Assembly: GCA_017625695.1 (NCBI GenBank)
Contig: JAGAKI010000023.1
Location: forward strand, 18,285 to 82,284
From: Clostridia bacterium
GTDB taxonomy: Bacteria > Bacillota > Clostridia > UMGS1840
Length of the DNA stretch: 64,000 bases
Direction of reading: 5' to 3'
Below are positions 35,080 to 43,253 of this stretch, piece by piece (the first letter of the stretch is position 1; each line of letters opens with the position of its first letter). The notes beneath the pieces are model-generated. The model worked only from the letters and a program-made list of their open reading frames with translations. It was not told where the DNA came from and did no database searches. The position numbers and the translations under genes were made by a program.

Positions 35080-35919
35080 TTACGCCTTTCCGTCTGCACC
35101 CACCAGTTTGATTCTGGTAATACAGAATTCTTTCACTGCCTCAATGGGTTTTTTCATAAAATTATCGATAGCAATTGCTCTGTCGGGTTTCTGTAATTCT
35201 TCCAGACAAGTATCCAAGAATGCATAGCAGATATCTGTTGCAAAATTCATTTTACGGATACCTGCTTTTACGGCTTTTTGGATTTCTTCATCAGGAACAC
35301 CGCTTCCACCGTGAAGCACTAACGCTGCATTATTGGTAGCTTCACGAATTGCCAGAATTCTTTCAATATCCAATTTGGGAGGTTTTTTGTATCTTCCGTG
35401 TGCAGTTCCCACTGCAACTGCAAGGCAGGAAACTCCGGTTTCTTCTACAAATCGTTTGGCATCCTCGGGAGTAGTAAATTCGTCCATATCGCTATCTGCG
35501 GTGGTACCAACGTGACCTAACTCCCCTTCTACCTGAACATTTAAGTAAGAACAGGTGTCTACCACTCGTTTTGTTAATGCAATATTTTCTTCAAACGGTA
35601 AAGTAGAGCCGTCTAACATAATGCCGGTTGCACCATAACGAATGGAACGGGTGGTTTCCAGTTCGGAAGGACCGTGGTCTAAATGGAAACATACGGGAAC
35701 AGATGCTTTTTCTGCTGCCGCTTTGATGATGGGAGACAGGAAATATCCTGTCTCCTCTTTCATTAAACGAGGGTACACCTGCATAATAATCGGCGCCTTC
35801 ATTTCTTCTGCCGCTTTTAAAACACCCATTACGGATTCCATATTATAGACATTGAATGCAGGAATCGCAAAATTGCCTTTTTCTGCTAAATCCAAAACAT
35901 ATTGCAGGTTTACAAGCAT
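35080..35919 (-). CDS. class II ketose-bisphosphate aldolase (IolJ/GatY-like)
   Basis: Zinc aldolase of 279 residues. FAIPAFNVYNME is the N-terminal motif, CFHLDHGPS supplies the first zinc His and catalytic Asp, VEGELGHVG is the monovalent cation loop, AVAVGTAHGRY and LHGGSGVPDEE carry the other zinc His residues, and MNFATDICYAF binds the phosphate. Size and motifs fit the GatY/KbaY/IolJ group that releases dihydroxyacetone phosphate. It overlaps the Fe-S gene by 10 bases and ends just before the PfkB gene, so it probably cleaves the product of that kinase. Confidence 0.91.
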   Translation of the reverse strand: MLVNLQYVLDLAEKGNFAIPAFNVYNMESVMGVLKAAEEMKAPIIMQVYPRLMKEETGYFLSPIIKAAAEKASVPVCFHLDHGPSELETTRSIRYGATGIMLDGSTLPFEENIALTKRVVDTCSYLNVQVEGELGHVGTTADSDMDEFTTPEDAKRFVEETGVSCLAVAVGTAHGRYKKPPKLDIERILAIREATNNAALVLHGGSGVPDEEIQKAVKAGIRKMNFATDICYAFLDTCLEELQKPDRAIAIDNFMKKPIEAVKEFCITRIKLVGADGKA

Positions 35920-36980
35920 TCTGCCACAACCTCCTCAATTTTCTTAAGTTCCATATCTTCCGGTTTGGTTTTTAATAACATTTCATATTCTGCAGTGCTG
36001 GTAGTCACCAATACTTTCGCATTGGCATTTTTCGCATTAAACCATCTGTTTTCTGCCACTTTTTCAATCACATTCGGCATATACTCATTCATAATGAGAT
36101 TGCCTGCCAGCATAGTGTACGCTCTGTTTAAAAGCATTTCGTTCACCACACCGCAAGCGGATAAAATGTCACGAATGGGAGCAGTTTCTTCTAAATCTCT
36201 TGCTAAAATCGGGCTGTCCTGGGGAGTAAATTCCTTGCCGCTGTTCTTTACTGCCAGTTTGCCGTCTTTGATTAACTCAGCTAAGAACCGGGTAAAGGTT
36301 ACCACTTCTGCTTTTACTTCAATTCCCCATTCTTTGTATTCACGCATCATCACTTTTGCATCAGCAGGATCATAGCATACAACTTTTTTGTAGTTGTTTA
36401 ACACCTTTGCACAGTTTTCCATCATTGCTTTGGTTTCTGCTGCAGCGCTGATTAAAAAGTCCATAGAATAACCGCTGTTAGGTTCATCTTTTAACAGAGT
36501 GAACTCTACGCCTGCTTTTTGAAGCAGTTCTACCGCAGTTTTTGCACAACTTTTTGCTCTGGTGTCTTCCCCTAAGAAAAATAAGGTGTCGCCACCGTTA
36601 ATTTCGGGGATATTTTCGTTTTTATCTGCACCATAGATGTTGCCTTTTTCATTTAAGTTAGAAAGCATAGTCATCACATATTCGGGAAGTTTGCCATCCA
36701 ATGCGGCACCAAGTCTTGCTTCTTTGGTAAACATAACGGGATCCCAACCGGTTACACAGTCGGTCATACAACCGCCACACAGCGAACATTCGTATACATT
36801 GTTGATAATGTCATCGGAATATTCAATGGAATCTCTCATCACCAAAGACAAACCTAACGCTCTGGCTCTTGCGGTATTTCTTTCTAAGCCGGTTGCATTG
36901 CCGATGGGACACACGTGGTGACACATCCAGCAAAAACGACAGCTATCAATATGTTCTTGTGATTTCTTGGTAAATTGCAT
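35910..36980 (-). CDS. (Fe-S)-binding protein, GlcF/HdrD-like electron carrier
   Basis: 356 residues. Two 4Fe-4S sites near the N-terminus: CRFCWMCHHVCP and CSLCGGCMTDC. The C-terminal 250 residues resemble the GlcF/HdrD layout, but the CCG cysteine motifs usual there are missing (VVCYDPADAKVM holds the first site). It probably passes electrons from the FAD oxidase encoded 17 bases upstream to the Etf at the operon end. The loss of the CCG motifs suggests it does not carry the special cluster of heterodisulfide reductases. Confidence 0.85.
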   Translation of the reverse strand: MQFTKKSQEHIDSCRFCWMCHHVCPIGNATGLERNTARARALGLSLVMRDSIEYSDDIINNVYECSLCGGCMTDCVTGWDPVMFTKEARLGAALDGKLPEYVMTMLSNLNEKGNIYGADKNENIPEINGGDTLFFLGEDTRAKSCAKTAVELLQKAGVEFTLLKDEPNSGYSMDFLISAAAETKAMMENCAKVLNNYKKVVCYDPADAKVMMREYKEWGIEVKAEVVTFTRFLAELIKDGKLAVKNSGKEFTPQDSPILARDLEETAPIRDILSACGVVNEMLLNRAYTMLAGNLIMNEYMPNVIEKVAENRWFNAKNANAKVLVTTSTAEYEMLLKTKPEDMELKKIEEVVAECL

Positions 36981-36997
36981 AATCGTTTCCCTCCTCT

Positions 36998-38422
36998 TTA
37001 TAAACCGAGCTTGAACGGATTCATAATGCCGTTGGGGTCAAGCTGTTTCTTAATTCCTTCAAATACCTGCATTGCGGGACCGTACTGTTCTTTCATCAGT
37101 CTTCCCAGCTTAATGCCAACACCGTGATGGTCATTTACCACACCGCCGTTTGCCAATGCAGTTCTCACGCCGCAATTCCAGATTGCCTGATGGAGTCTGA
37201 ATGCTTCGTGGGGATCCTGGGGAACTTTATCTCCGTCTACGATAAATCTATCGTAAATCATACAACCCCATTCATACCAATGAGAGAAGTGTGCAATAAA
37301 TTTCGCCTGGGGGAAATTGGTTTCAATCGCTTTTTTCATTTCCCAGTAGATTTTTTCAATTTTATCATAGGGAGCGATGGTATCCATGGTACCGAAGCAC
37401 TGCGGAATATCCATCATATGACCGGGATAGAAGAAAGTAATCTTTTCTTTCCACCATTTTTCGCCATATTCGCTTCCTAAATCTTCTGCACCGTATTTTG
37501 CAAAGGTTTCCAACAGAATCTTCATTTCCAGATCTGCCATTTCTTTTACGCCTTCGATTGCGATATTCATAAATGCGCCTTTTTTCTCAACACCAACAAT
37601 CTTTTTAATCAGGGATGCAGTTTCTGCTTCGTCATACAAACGCATTACAGAGGGTTTGAATTTCTGAAGCAGTTCACGACCTGCATTGAATGCATCAGTC
37701 ATATTGTGGAACAGGAAACCTCTGAACTGTCTGGATTCCGGCTGTTCATAAATTCTCATCTGCGCTTTGGTCATAACACCCAAAGTACCTTCGGAACCGA
37801 TGAAAATCTGGTTCAAGTCGGGACCTGCAGCATGCTTGGGTGCAGGAGAAGTTTCAATAATGTCACCGTTGGGTAATACCACTTCCATCTGCAATACCAT
37901 ATCGTCAATTTTTCCGTATTTGGTGGAAGATACACCGATACCTCTGTGTGCTAAGAAACCACCAACGGTGGAACAAGTCAAGGAAGAAGGATAGTGCATG
38001 GTTGCATAACCTTTTTCATTTGCCGCCCATTCGATGTGTTTGTAAATCGCACCGGTACCACATTCGATATACATTCCCTGTTCATTCACATCATAGATTT
38101 TGTTCATACGTTTGGTATCTAACACGATACCGCCGCATACGGGAATGGCACCGCCCTGGGTTCCGCCGCCAGCACCCCAGGTGGTTACGGGAATTTTGTA
38201 GTAGTTTGCAATTTTCAATACTGCAGAAACTTCTTTTGCATCCTTGGGTGCAACAATAAAGTCCCCTTCCGGCATTCTTAAGCCTCTGTCTGCCCACATT
38301 CTGGAAAGCCAGAAATAGTCTACACTGTGGGTCAGTTTGTCGATTGTTCTGGTGGAACAATTTTCTCTGCCTACCGCATCTTCTAACTCGGTGGCAATTA
38401 CATCAAATAAAAAGTCTGTCAT
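36998..38422 (-). CDS. FAD-binding oxidoreductase (GlcD/AGPS-like)
   Basis: VAO-type flavoenzyme of 474 residues. FIVAPKDAKEVSAVLKIANY, PVTTWGAGGGTQGGA and the FAD loop YPSSLTCSTVGGFLAHRGIG are standard; IGSEGTLGVMTKA follows. The C-terminus has VVNDHHGVGIKLG, like the His motif of alkyl-dihydroxyacetone-phosphate synthases, and ends with LDPNGIMNPFKLGL, usual in GlcD and D-lactate dehydrogenases. ATG at 38422 has AGGAG 8 bases upstream. With Fe-S protein and Etf it forms a likely membrane-free dehydrogenase set for a hydroxy-acid or sugar acid. The substrate is unknown. Confidence 0.89.
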   Translation of the reverse strand: MTDFLFDVIATELEDAVGRENCSTRTIDKLTHSVDYFWLSRMWADRGLRMPEGDFIVAPKDAKEVSAVLKIANYYKIPVTTWGAGGGTQGGAIPVCGGIVLDTKRMNKIYDVNEQGMYIECGTGAIYKHIEWAANEKGYATMHYPSSLTCSTVGGFLAHRGIGVSSTKYGKIDDMVLQMEVVLPNGDIIETSPAPKHAAGPDLNQIFIGSEGTLGVMTKAQMRIYEQPESRQFRGFLFHNMTDAFNAGRELLQKFKPSVMRLYDEAETASLIKKIVGVEKKGAFMNIAIEGVKEMADLEMKILLETFAKYGAEDLGSEYGEKWWKEKITFFYPGHMMDIPQCFGTMDTIAPYDKIEKIYWEMKKAIETNFPQAKFIAHFSHWYEWGCMIYDRFIVDGDKVPQDPHEAFRLHQAIWNCGVRTALANGGVVNDHHGVGIKLGRLMKEQYGPAMQVFEGIKKQLDPNGIMNPFKLGL

Positions 38423-38446
38423 TTTTTCTTCTCCTTTACACATAAT

Positions 38447-39859
38447 TTACTCAGCAAACGAATCCACTTTCAGATTCGGGAAATATTTACAAAATTCTTT
38501 GATTTCTTTTTTGTAATCACCTTCGATTTCCACGAAATGGTGAATATAAGGTCCATCAATCAGGCGGTCTTCCACCTTTTGCAGGTTATCAAATTCAACC
38601 CAGATATATGTACCGTGTGTCTGAGGTCCTTTGGTGGTATCTGCAACCAAAGGCAGAATCATATAATCTCCGCTTTCCTGGTCGATTCTTGCAATGGTAT
38701 AGGTACCGTCTTTTCCTCTGAACCAGGAACGCTGATTTACCAGTCTTGCGGTAGAATCAATACCATCTTCTGCTTTCTGAGAAAGCGGGAACGGACCACA
38801 GTGCCATAAGAGTTCTGCGTTTTTATTTTCAGGATGACGAACAGTGAATTCACCGAATAAGGGTTTTCCTTCCCCTAATGTTGCACATTTTAACAGTGCC
38901 ATGGTCATCAGACAATGCATATCACTTTCGCAAGAAATCAGATAGCCCATATCGTTTAACAATCCGTAAACAGTGCAAGGAGCCAATCCGTCAAACATCA
39001 CGGGAGTTGCCGTCCAGCATTCTGCAGAAATGGCATCTAAGTTAAACTCCTCGAAAAGACGTTTATACATCACCGTCATGGCCGCCATACGTTCAATATA
39101 AGGAGGCGTTAAATCATCCAATTTATAATTATTTTTGATATATGTTGCAATTTCTTCGGTTTCGGGAGATTTTTCTTCCAAAACCGCTTTCATTCTCTGT
39201 TCAATGATGGCAAAGTTAATGGGAACAATTTTGATACCAAATTTTTCCATCAGTTCCCCTTCATTCCAGATTACAGAGAAAAACGGCGCCGGTCTTAATC
39301 CAACCTGACCGATACGCATACCGGTGAAGTTTTTCACCATACAAGCCACTCTTACAAAGCTTTCAAAGCCAGCTTTAAACTCGTCGCTTTCCACTCTGCA
39401 GCAAGGCAGATGAGAAAATGGAATGTGGAATCTCTGCATCTGTCTGGAAACGCCAAACAAACCGCACTGAGAATCGGTGGGTCTCATCCCGTCCACATAA
39501 TATTCATCGTCCAGGGGCGCCCACAAAAGAACAGGTTTTCCAAGTGCTTTTGCAATATCTGCAGCTGCTTCTTCGTTCCCGAAATTACAGTTGATAATAA
39601 ATACTGCATCCACATCGCTGTCTTTGAAACGACGGATAATATCTTCTGCAGATTTATCATCATAAATCAAATCTTTATGACCAAGTCCTTTAGAATCTAC
39701 AAAACTAACCTTGTCAGTTGTAAAATTTTCTTCAATGTATTTTACAAAACGTTCGCCACGTTCCTCTGCAGAAAACCAGGTCAGAAACGTGCCTTTCGGT
39801 CTGTCTGTGGCATTTCTTCTCATAGGAACAAGTCCGATTTTCACATGATAATCCAGCAT
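38447..39859 (-). CDS. L-fucose/L-arabinose isomerase-like protein
   Basis: First gene of the catabolic operon, 470 residues. The N-terminal Rossmann-like part (KIGLVPMRRN, VDAVFIINCNFGNEEAAADI) and the later AECWTATPVMFDGLAPCTVY, SCESDMHCLMTMALL and LLWHCGPFPLS match the fucose isomerase-like fold; Glu in AECW, Asp in ESDMH and His in WHCG would bind the metal. It probably converts an aldose to a ketose. Sequence is too far from classical FucI (about 590 residues) to name the sugar. GAGGAG precedes the ATG. Confidence 0.82.
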   Translation of the reverse strand: MLDYHVKIGLVPMRRNATDRPKGTFLTWFSAEERGERFVKYIEENFTTDKVSFVDSKGLGHKDLIYDDKSAEDIIRRFKDSDVDAVFIINCNFGNEEAAADIAKALGKPVLLWAPLDDEYYVDGMRPTDSQCGLFGVSRQMQRFHIPFSHLPCCRVESDEFKAGFESFVRVACMVKNFTGMRIGQVGLRPAPFFSVIWNEGELMEKFGIKIVPINFAIIEQRMKAVLEEKSPETEEIATYIKNNYKLDDLTPPYIERMAAMTVMYKRLFEEFNLDAISAECWTATPVMFDGLAPCTVYGLLNDMGYLISCESDMHCLMTMALLKCATLGEGKPLFGEFTVRHPENKNAELLWHCGPFPLSQKAEDGIDSTARLVNQRSWFRGKDGTYTIARIDQESGDYMILPLVADTTKGPQTHGTYIWVEFDNLQKVEDRLIDGPYIHHFVEIEGDYKKEIKEFCKYFPNLKVDSFAE

Positions 39860-39916
39860 AATCTTTCTCCTCTGATTTGAAAATAATTTTCACATATTTC
39901 GTTTTTTTTCATTGTA

Positions 39917-39945
39917 ATTGTAACATATTATGAAATATATTTCAA
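39917..39945 (-). promoter_or_regulatory. promoter of the nine-gene catabolic operon
   Basis: Minus strand TTGAAA (39945-39940), 17 bases, TACAAT (39922-39917), about 55 bases before the isomerase start. The -35 box lies inside the palindrome at 39931-39944, so a bound protein would block polymerase. Confidence 0.7.
39931..39944. promoter_or_regulatory. probable RpiR operator
   Basis: Perfect palindrome TGAAATATATTTCA between the divergent rpiR gene and the catabolic operon. GAAA-N-TTTC half sites are common for RpiR-family regulators. It overlaps the operon -35 box, which fits repression released by a phosphorylated sugar bound to the SIS domain. Confidence 0.6.
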
Positions 39946-39983
39946 TACTTTTTTAAAATTTTTATAAAAAACTATCAAACAAA

Positions 39984-40012
39984 TTGACTTTTTTTGTATT
40001 TTGTTCTATAAT
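39984..40012 (+). promoter_or_regulatory. promoter of the divergent rpiR gene
   Basis: TTGACT (39984-39989), 17 bases, TATAAT (40007-40012), then a 45-base leader to the rpiR start with AGGAG. Confidence 0.75.
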
Positions 40013-40031
40013 AAATTTTGTTCTATAATAA
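39998..40031 (+). repeat. tandem 17-base direct repeat over the rpiR promoter
   Basis: ATTTTGTTCTATAATAA occurs twice without a gap (39998-40014 and 40015-40031). The unit contains the TATAAT box, so the -10 element is duplicated. It could be a double binding site for self-regulation or a slip duplication that created a second start point. Confidence 0.85.
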
Positions 40032-40057
40032 TAAAAAATCAATTCTAGGAGAAAGCA

Positions 40058-40894
40058 ATGGACAAAACTTCACTCAATATCAATATACTATATGACAAAA
40101 TGGGCAAAGCTGAAAAACGAATTGCGGATTGGCTTCTTGAAAACCCGGGAGAAATTCTGCCGTTATCCATTGTTGACTTAGCCGAAAGATGTAACTGTAG
40201 TGAAGCAACAATCGTCCGTTTCGCAAAGCGACTTGGACTCAGTGGTTACCAGGAGCTAAAAATTTCTCTTGCCCAGGAAACGAACACCACTTCTGTCAGC
40301 ACAAATATTACAAGCAATGATTCCATAGAAGAAATCTACGATAAAGTTTGCAACGACATTTACTGCTCGTTAGAAAGAACCAAAATGGTACTGGACACAA
40401 GCGTACTGGAAAATGCCTGCAAAAAGATTTCTCTTGCAGAAAAAATCGTGATATTTGGTCTTGGAAATTCCGCCTCAATCGCTTTGGATGCCAGTCATAA
40501 ATTACAACGAACCGGCTGTAACGCTCATGCTTATTCCGACAATCATATGCAAGTTATCGTTGCATCACACTTAACAAACAGGGATGTGGCCATCGCAATA
40601 TCCCACTCCGGGTCCTCAAAAGACATTGTTGACGCCCTCAAAATTGCAAAAGAAGCCGGTGCAACAACCATCGCAATTACAAACAACGGAAAGTCACCCA
40701 TTCAAAAATACAGTGATTTAACTCTGTTTACTGCCTCTGATGAAACAAAACATAACATCCTTGCTCTGAATTCCAGAATTGCACAACTCTCAATTATCAA
40801 TGCAATTTATTTTTATCTTGTTTATAACCAATCCAAGAAATCTTTGGATTCTATTAAAGAAACCGAACATGCCCTCTTAAGCAAAAAATATTAG
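40058..40894 (+). CDS. RpiR-family transcriptional regulator of the catabolic operon
   Basis: 278 residues. N-terminal HTH_6 domain (about 1-77: GKAEKRIADWLLENPGEI, CSEATIVRFAKRLGLSGYQEL) and a C-terminal SIS sugar-phosphate domain (about 120-260: KIVIFGLGNSASIALDASHK, VAIAISHSGSSKDIVDALK). It is transcribed away from the isomerase-to-Etf operon with a shared control region, so it most likely represses or activates it in response to a phosphorylated intermediate. AGGAGAAAG precedes the ATG. Confidence 0.92.
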   Translation: MDKTSLNINILYDKMGKAEKRIADWLLENPGEILPLSIVDLAERCNCSEATIVRFAKRLGLSGYQELKISLAQETNTTSVSTNITSNDSIEEIYDKVCNDIYCSLERTKMVLDTSVLENACKKISLAEKIVIFGLGNSASIALDASHKLQRTGCNAHAYSDNHMQVIVASHLTNRDVAIAISHSGSSKDIVDALKIAKEAGATTIAITNNGKSPIQKYSDLTLFTASDETKHNILALNSRIAQLSIINAIYFYLVYNQSKKSLDSIKETEHALLSKKY

Positions 40895-41057
40895 ATCAAA
40901 TAAAAAATCTTAAAAAAACGAAGGGAGAACTGCTCCGTTTCACTATAATACAATCATTTTCTACGCATCTTTTTTTGATCATTCACATTCAGAAAGCCTA
41001 CCATATTATCAATCACAGAACGTTGGTATTGTAAGGTGATTCGTAAATTTTTCCTAT

Positions 41058-41097
41058 GATAAAAGGCAGAAACGATTTGATTTCGTTTCTGCCTTTA
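41058..41097 (-). terminator. intrinsic terminator of rny
   Basis: Perfect 14-base-pair hairpin (41062-41075 with 41083-41096; arm AAAGGCAGAAACGA) followed on the minus strand by TTTTAT, 61 bases after the rny stop. It may also stop transcripts from rpiR (+). The remaining 160 bases of this gap show only a weak, bulged hairpin near 40917-40940. Confidence 0.75.
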
Positions 41098-41157
41098 AAA
41101 TTACTATCCTTATGAGTACACTCGTAAGAAAACGCTTTTTTATATTATCAATCCGAT

Positions 41158-42711
41158 TTATTTCGCGTAATCTACAACTCGGGTTTCACGAATCAGATTT
41201 ACTTTAATCTGACCGGGATATTCCATTTCGTTTTCAATCTTTTTGGCAATTTCTCTACCAATTAAGATCATTGCTTCATCGTTGACATCATCCGGTTTTA
41301 CCATAATACGAACTTCGCGACCTGCAGAAATTGCAAATGCTTTGTCCACACCTTTGAAAGAAGTAGCCACTTCTTCCAGTTTCTGCAACCGTTTGATATA
41401 GTTTTCGATGTTTTCTCTTCTTGCACCGGGTCTTGCTGCAGAGATCGCATCTGCTGCTGCTACGATGCAGGCAATGGTGCTTTCCGGTTCCACATCACCA
41501 TGATGTGCCATAATTGCATTTAAGATAATTGCATCTTCTTTGTATTTTTTCGCAACATCGGCACCAATCTGAATATGAGAACCTTCCACTTCGTGGTCGA
41601 TAGATTTTCCAATGTCGTGGAGTAAGCCGGCACGTTTTGCCAAGGTTACATCAATACCGAGTTCACCGGCAATGAGACCCGCAATCTGAGATACTTCAAT
41701 AGAGTGCTGCAGAACATTCTGACCGTAACTGGTTCTGTATTTCAAACGTCCAAGCAGGCGTACCAGTTCGGGATGCAGATTATGAACACCGGTATCAAAG
41801 GTTGCTGCTTCCCCTGCTTTTTTGATAGCATTTTCCACTTCTTTCTGGGATTTATGAAGCATTTCTTCGATTCTTGCCGGATGAATTCGTCCGTCCTGAA
41901 TCAGTTTTTCCAAAGTCAGGCGGGCAATTTCACGGCGAACCGGGTCGAAACCGCTTAAAATAACCGCTTCCGGAGTATCGTCGATGATAAAGTCGATACC
42001 GGTCAGTTGTTCTAAGGTACGGATATTTCTACCTTCACGACCGATGATTCTGCCCTTCATATCTTCACTGGGCAACGCCACAACAGATACTGTAACATCC
42101 GAAACATGGTCAGAGGCACATCTCTGAATAGCACCGGTGATGATTTCTCTTGCCTTTTCGTCACAAACATCTTTAGTTTGCTCTTCGATTTCTTTAATTT
42201 TTAACGCTGCTTCCACTCTTACTTCATCTTCAATATTCTTGATGAGGTAAGCTTTTGCTTCATCTTTTGTCAGCCCGGAAATCTTTTCTAAAATTTCCAA
42301 CTGACGTTTCTGAATTTCGTTGGTCTGCTCAGTTTTTTCTTCCAACTGTTTTTCCCGGAGTTTCAGATTTTCTTCTTTTTTCTCAATGGTTTCTACCTTC
42401 TTATCCAGATGTTCTTCTTTCTGGATATTGCGTTTTTCCATCTTCTGAACTTCCAGGCGACGTTCTTTGATTTCTTTTTCTGCTTCAGTTCTTGTTTTTA
42501 AAATTTCTTCCTTAGCTTCAATCAGTGCTTCTTTCTTTTTTGCTTCCGATGTTTTGATTGCATCGTTTAAAATCTTTTTTGCCTGTTCTTCGGCACTGCC
42601 GATTTCTGCTTCTGCAATTTTTTTACGGTATATAATACCCAGGCGGAATGCAATAATAAATGCAACAAGCGCTGAACCTAAGGAAATTGCTGTTACAACT
42701 AATGGACTCAT
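41158..42711 (-). CDS. rny: ribonuclease Y
   Basis: Membrane-anchored endoribonuclease that starts mRNA decay in Firmicutes. 517 residues: N-terminal membrane helix (about 4-25), a long Lys/Glu-rich coiled coil (about 30-200), a KH domain ([20 protein letters not shown]) and an HD domain with [12 protein letters not shown] and [11 protein letters not shown] at 42711 is preferred, with GGAG 10 bases upstream; a TTG lies at 42720. It has its own promoter about 370 bases upstream and therefore an unusually long leader. Confidence 0.95.
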   Translation of the reverse strand: MSPLVVTAISLGSALVAFIIAFRLGIIYRKKIAEAEIGSAEEQAKKILNDAIKTSEAKKKEALIEAKEEILKTRTEAEKEIKERRLEVQKMEKRNIQKEEHLDKKVETIEKKEENLKLREKQLEEKTEQTNEIQKRQLEILEKISGLTKDEAKAYLIKNIEDEVRVEAALKIKEIEEQTKDVCDEKAREIITGAIQRCASDHVSDVTVSVVALPSEDMKGRIIGREGRNIRTLEQLTGIDFIIDDTPEAVILSGFDPVRREIARLTLEKLIQDGRIHPARIEEMLHKSQKEVENAIKKAGEAATFDTGVHNLHPELVRLLGRLKYRTSYGQNVLQHSIEVSQIAGLIAGELGIDVTLAKRAGLLHDIGKSIDHEVEGSHIQIGADVAKKYKEDAIILNAIMAHHGDVEPESTIACIVAAADAISAARPGARRENIENYIKRLQKLEEVATSFKGVDKAFAISAGREVRIMVKPDDVNDEAMILIGREIAKKIENEMEYPGQIKVNLIRETRVVDYAK

Positions 42712-43080
42712 ATTTTGCAATCTCCGTTTCTATATAGAAACCTTGCAAAAAAATAGCATCGGTACCCAAATATCCGATATTTCCCCCAAAAAGAATGGGT
42801 GAAAAAATATTTCTATGTATTGCACCCCACAGATAGCCCTCTTTCCAAACGTTTTGTTTCCTCAAAAACCACGCTGAACCAGTTAATAAGAAACAGTAAC
42901 CAAAGGTAAAAAACCATCCTGACAACATCTCGGGACAATCAATAGCAAATGTTATAACTTCGTTTATATTTCTGAAAAAATATGAAAAATGAAACTAATT
43001 TATAAACAGATCTCAGATAAGATAACCAATATCTTTTTTGCAATCTTCTATATCAAATTAAATTTTGGTTAGAATTAACC
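42712..43080 (-). other. long 5' leader of rny, no gene recognised
   Basis: About 370 bases between the rny promoter and start. On the minus strand it holds GGTTAATTCTAACC near its 5' end, a hairpin ATCGG/CCGAT (42779-42775 with 42763-42759) followed by GCTATTTTTTT that looks like a weak terminator, and a 16-base palindrome right before the ribosome site. Its length suggests control of RNase Y by RNA structure or self-cleavage, but this is inference. Confidence 0.4.
42726..42741. promoter_or_regulatory. perfect 16-base palindrome next to the rny ribosome site
   Basis: GTTTCTATATAGAAAC reads the same on both strands and ends one base from the GGAG of rny. As RNA it can form a six-pair hairpin with an AUAU loop just before the ribosome site. 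Confidence 0.5.
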
Positions 43081-43086
43081 TCCTTT

Positions 43087-43115
43087 ATTTTACAACTTTT
43101 TCACCCTTCTGTCAA
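43087..43115 (-). promoter_or_regulatory. sigma-A promoter of rny
   Basis: Minus strand TTGACA (43115-43110), 17 bases, TAAAAT (43092-43087). Confidence 0.75.
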
Positions 43116-43197
43116 GCGTTTTTTTCAATATTTTCATCACAATTCAAAACATTTTCACTCCCGGGGGTCGAAAAAAGAAGAATTTTATGGAAAAAGC

Positions 43198-43226
43198 TTT
43201 ACAAAGTTATATAATAGTGATATAAT
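43198..43226 (+). promoter_or_regulatory. sigma-A promoter of the xerD-dacF-cls unit
   Basis: TTTACA (43198-43203), 17 bases, TATAAT (43221-43226), 28 bases before the recombinase start. Confidence 0.75.
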
Positions 43227-43253
43227 TCTCTACACTTCATAAAAAAGAAGGGA

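Noticed and set aside
42623..42928. Open frame of 101 codons in the rny leader (-)
   Set aside because: No ribosome site, runs into the rny start in another frame, no recognisable domain; the leader is better read as noncoding.
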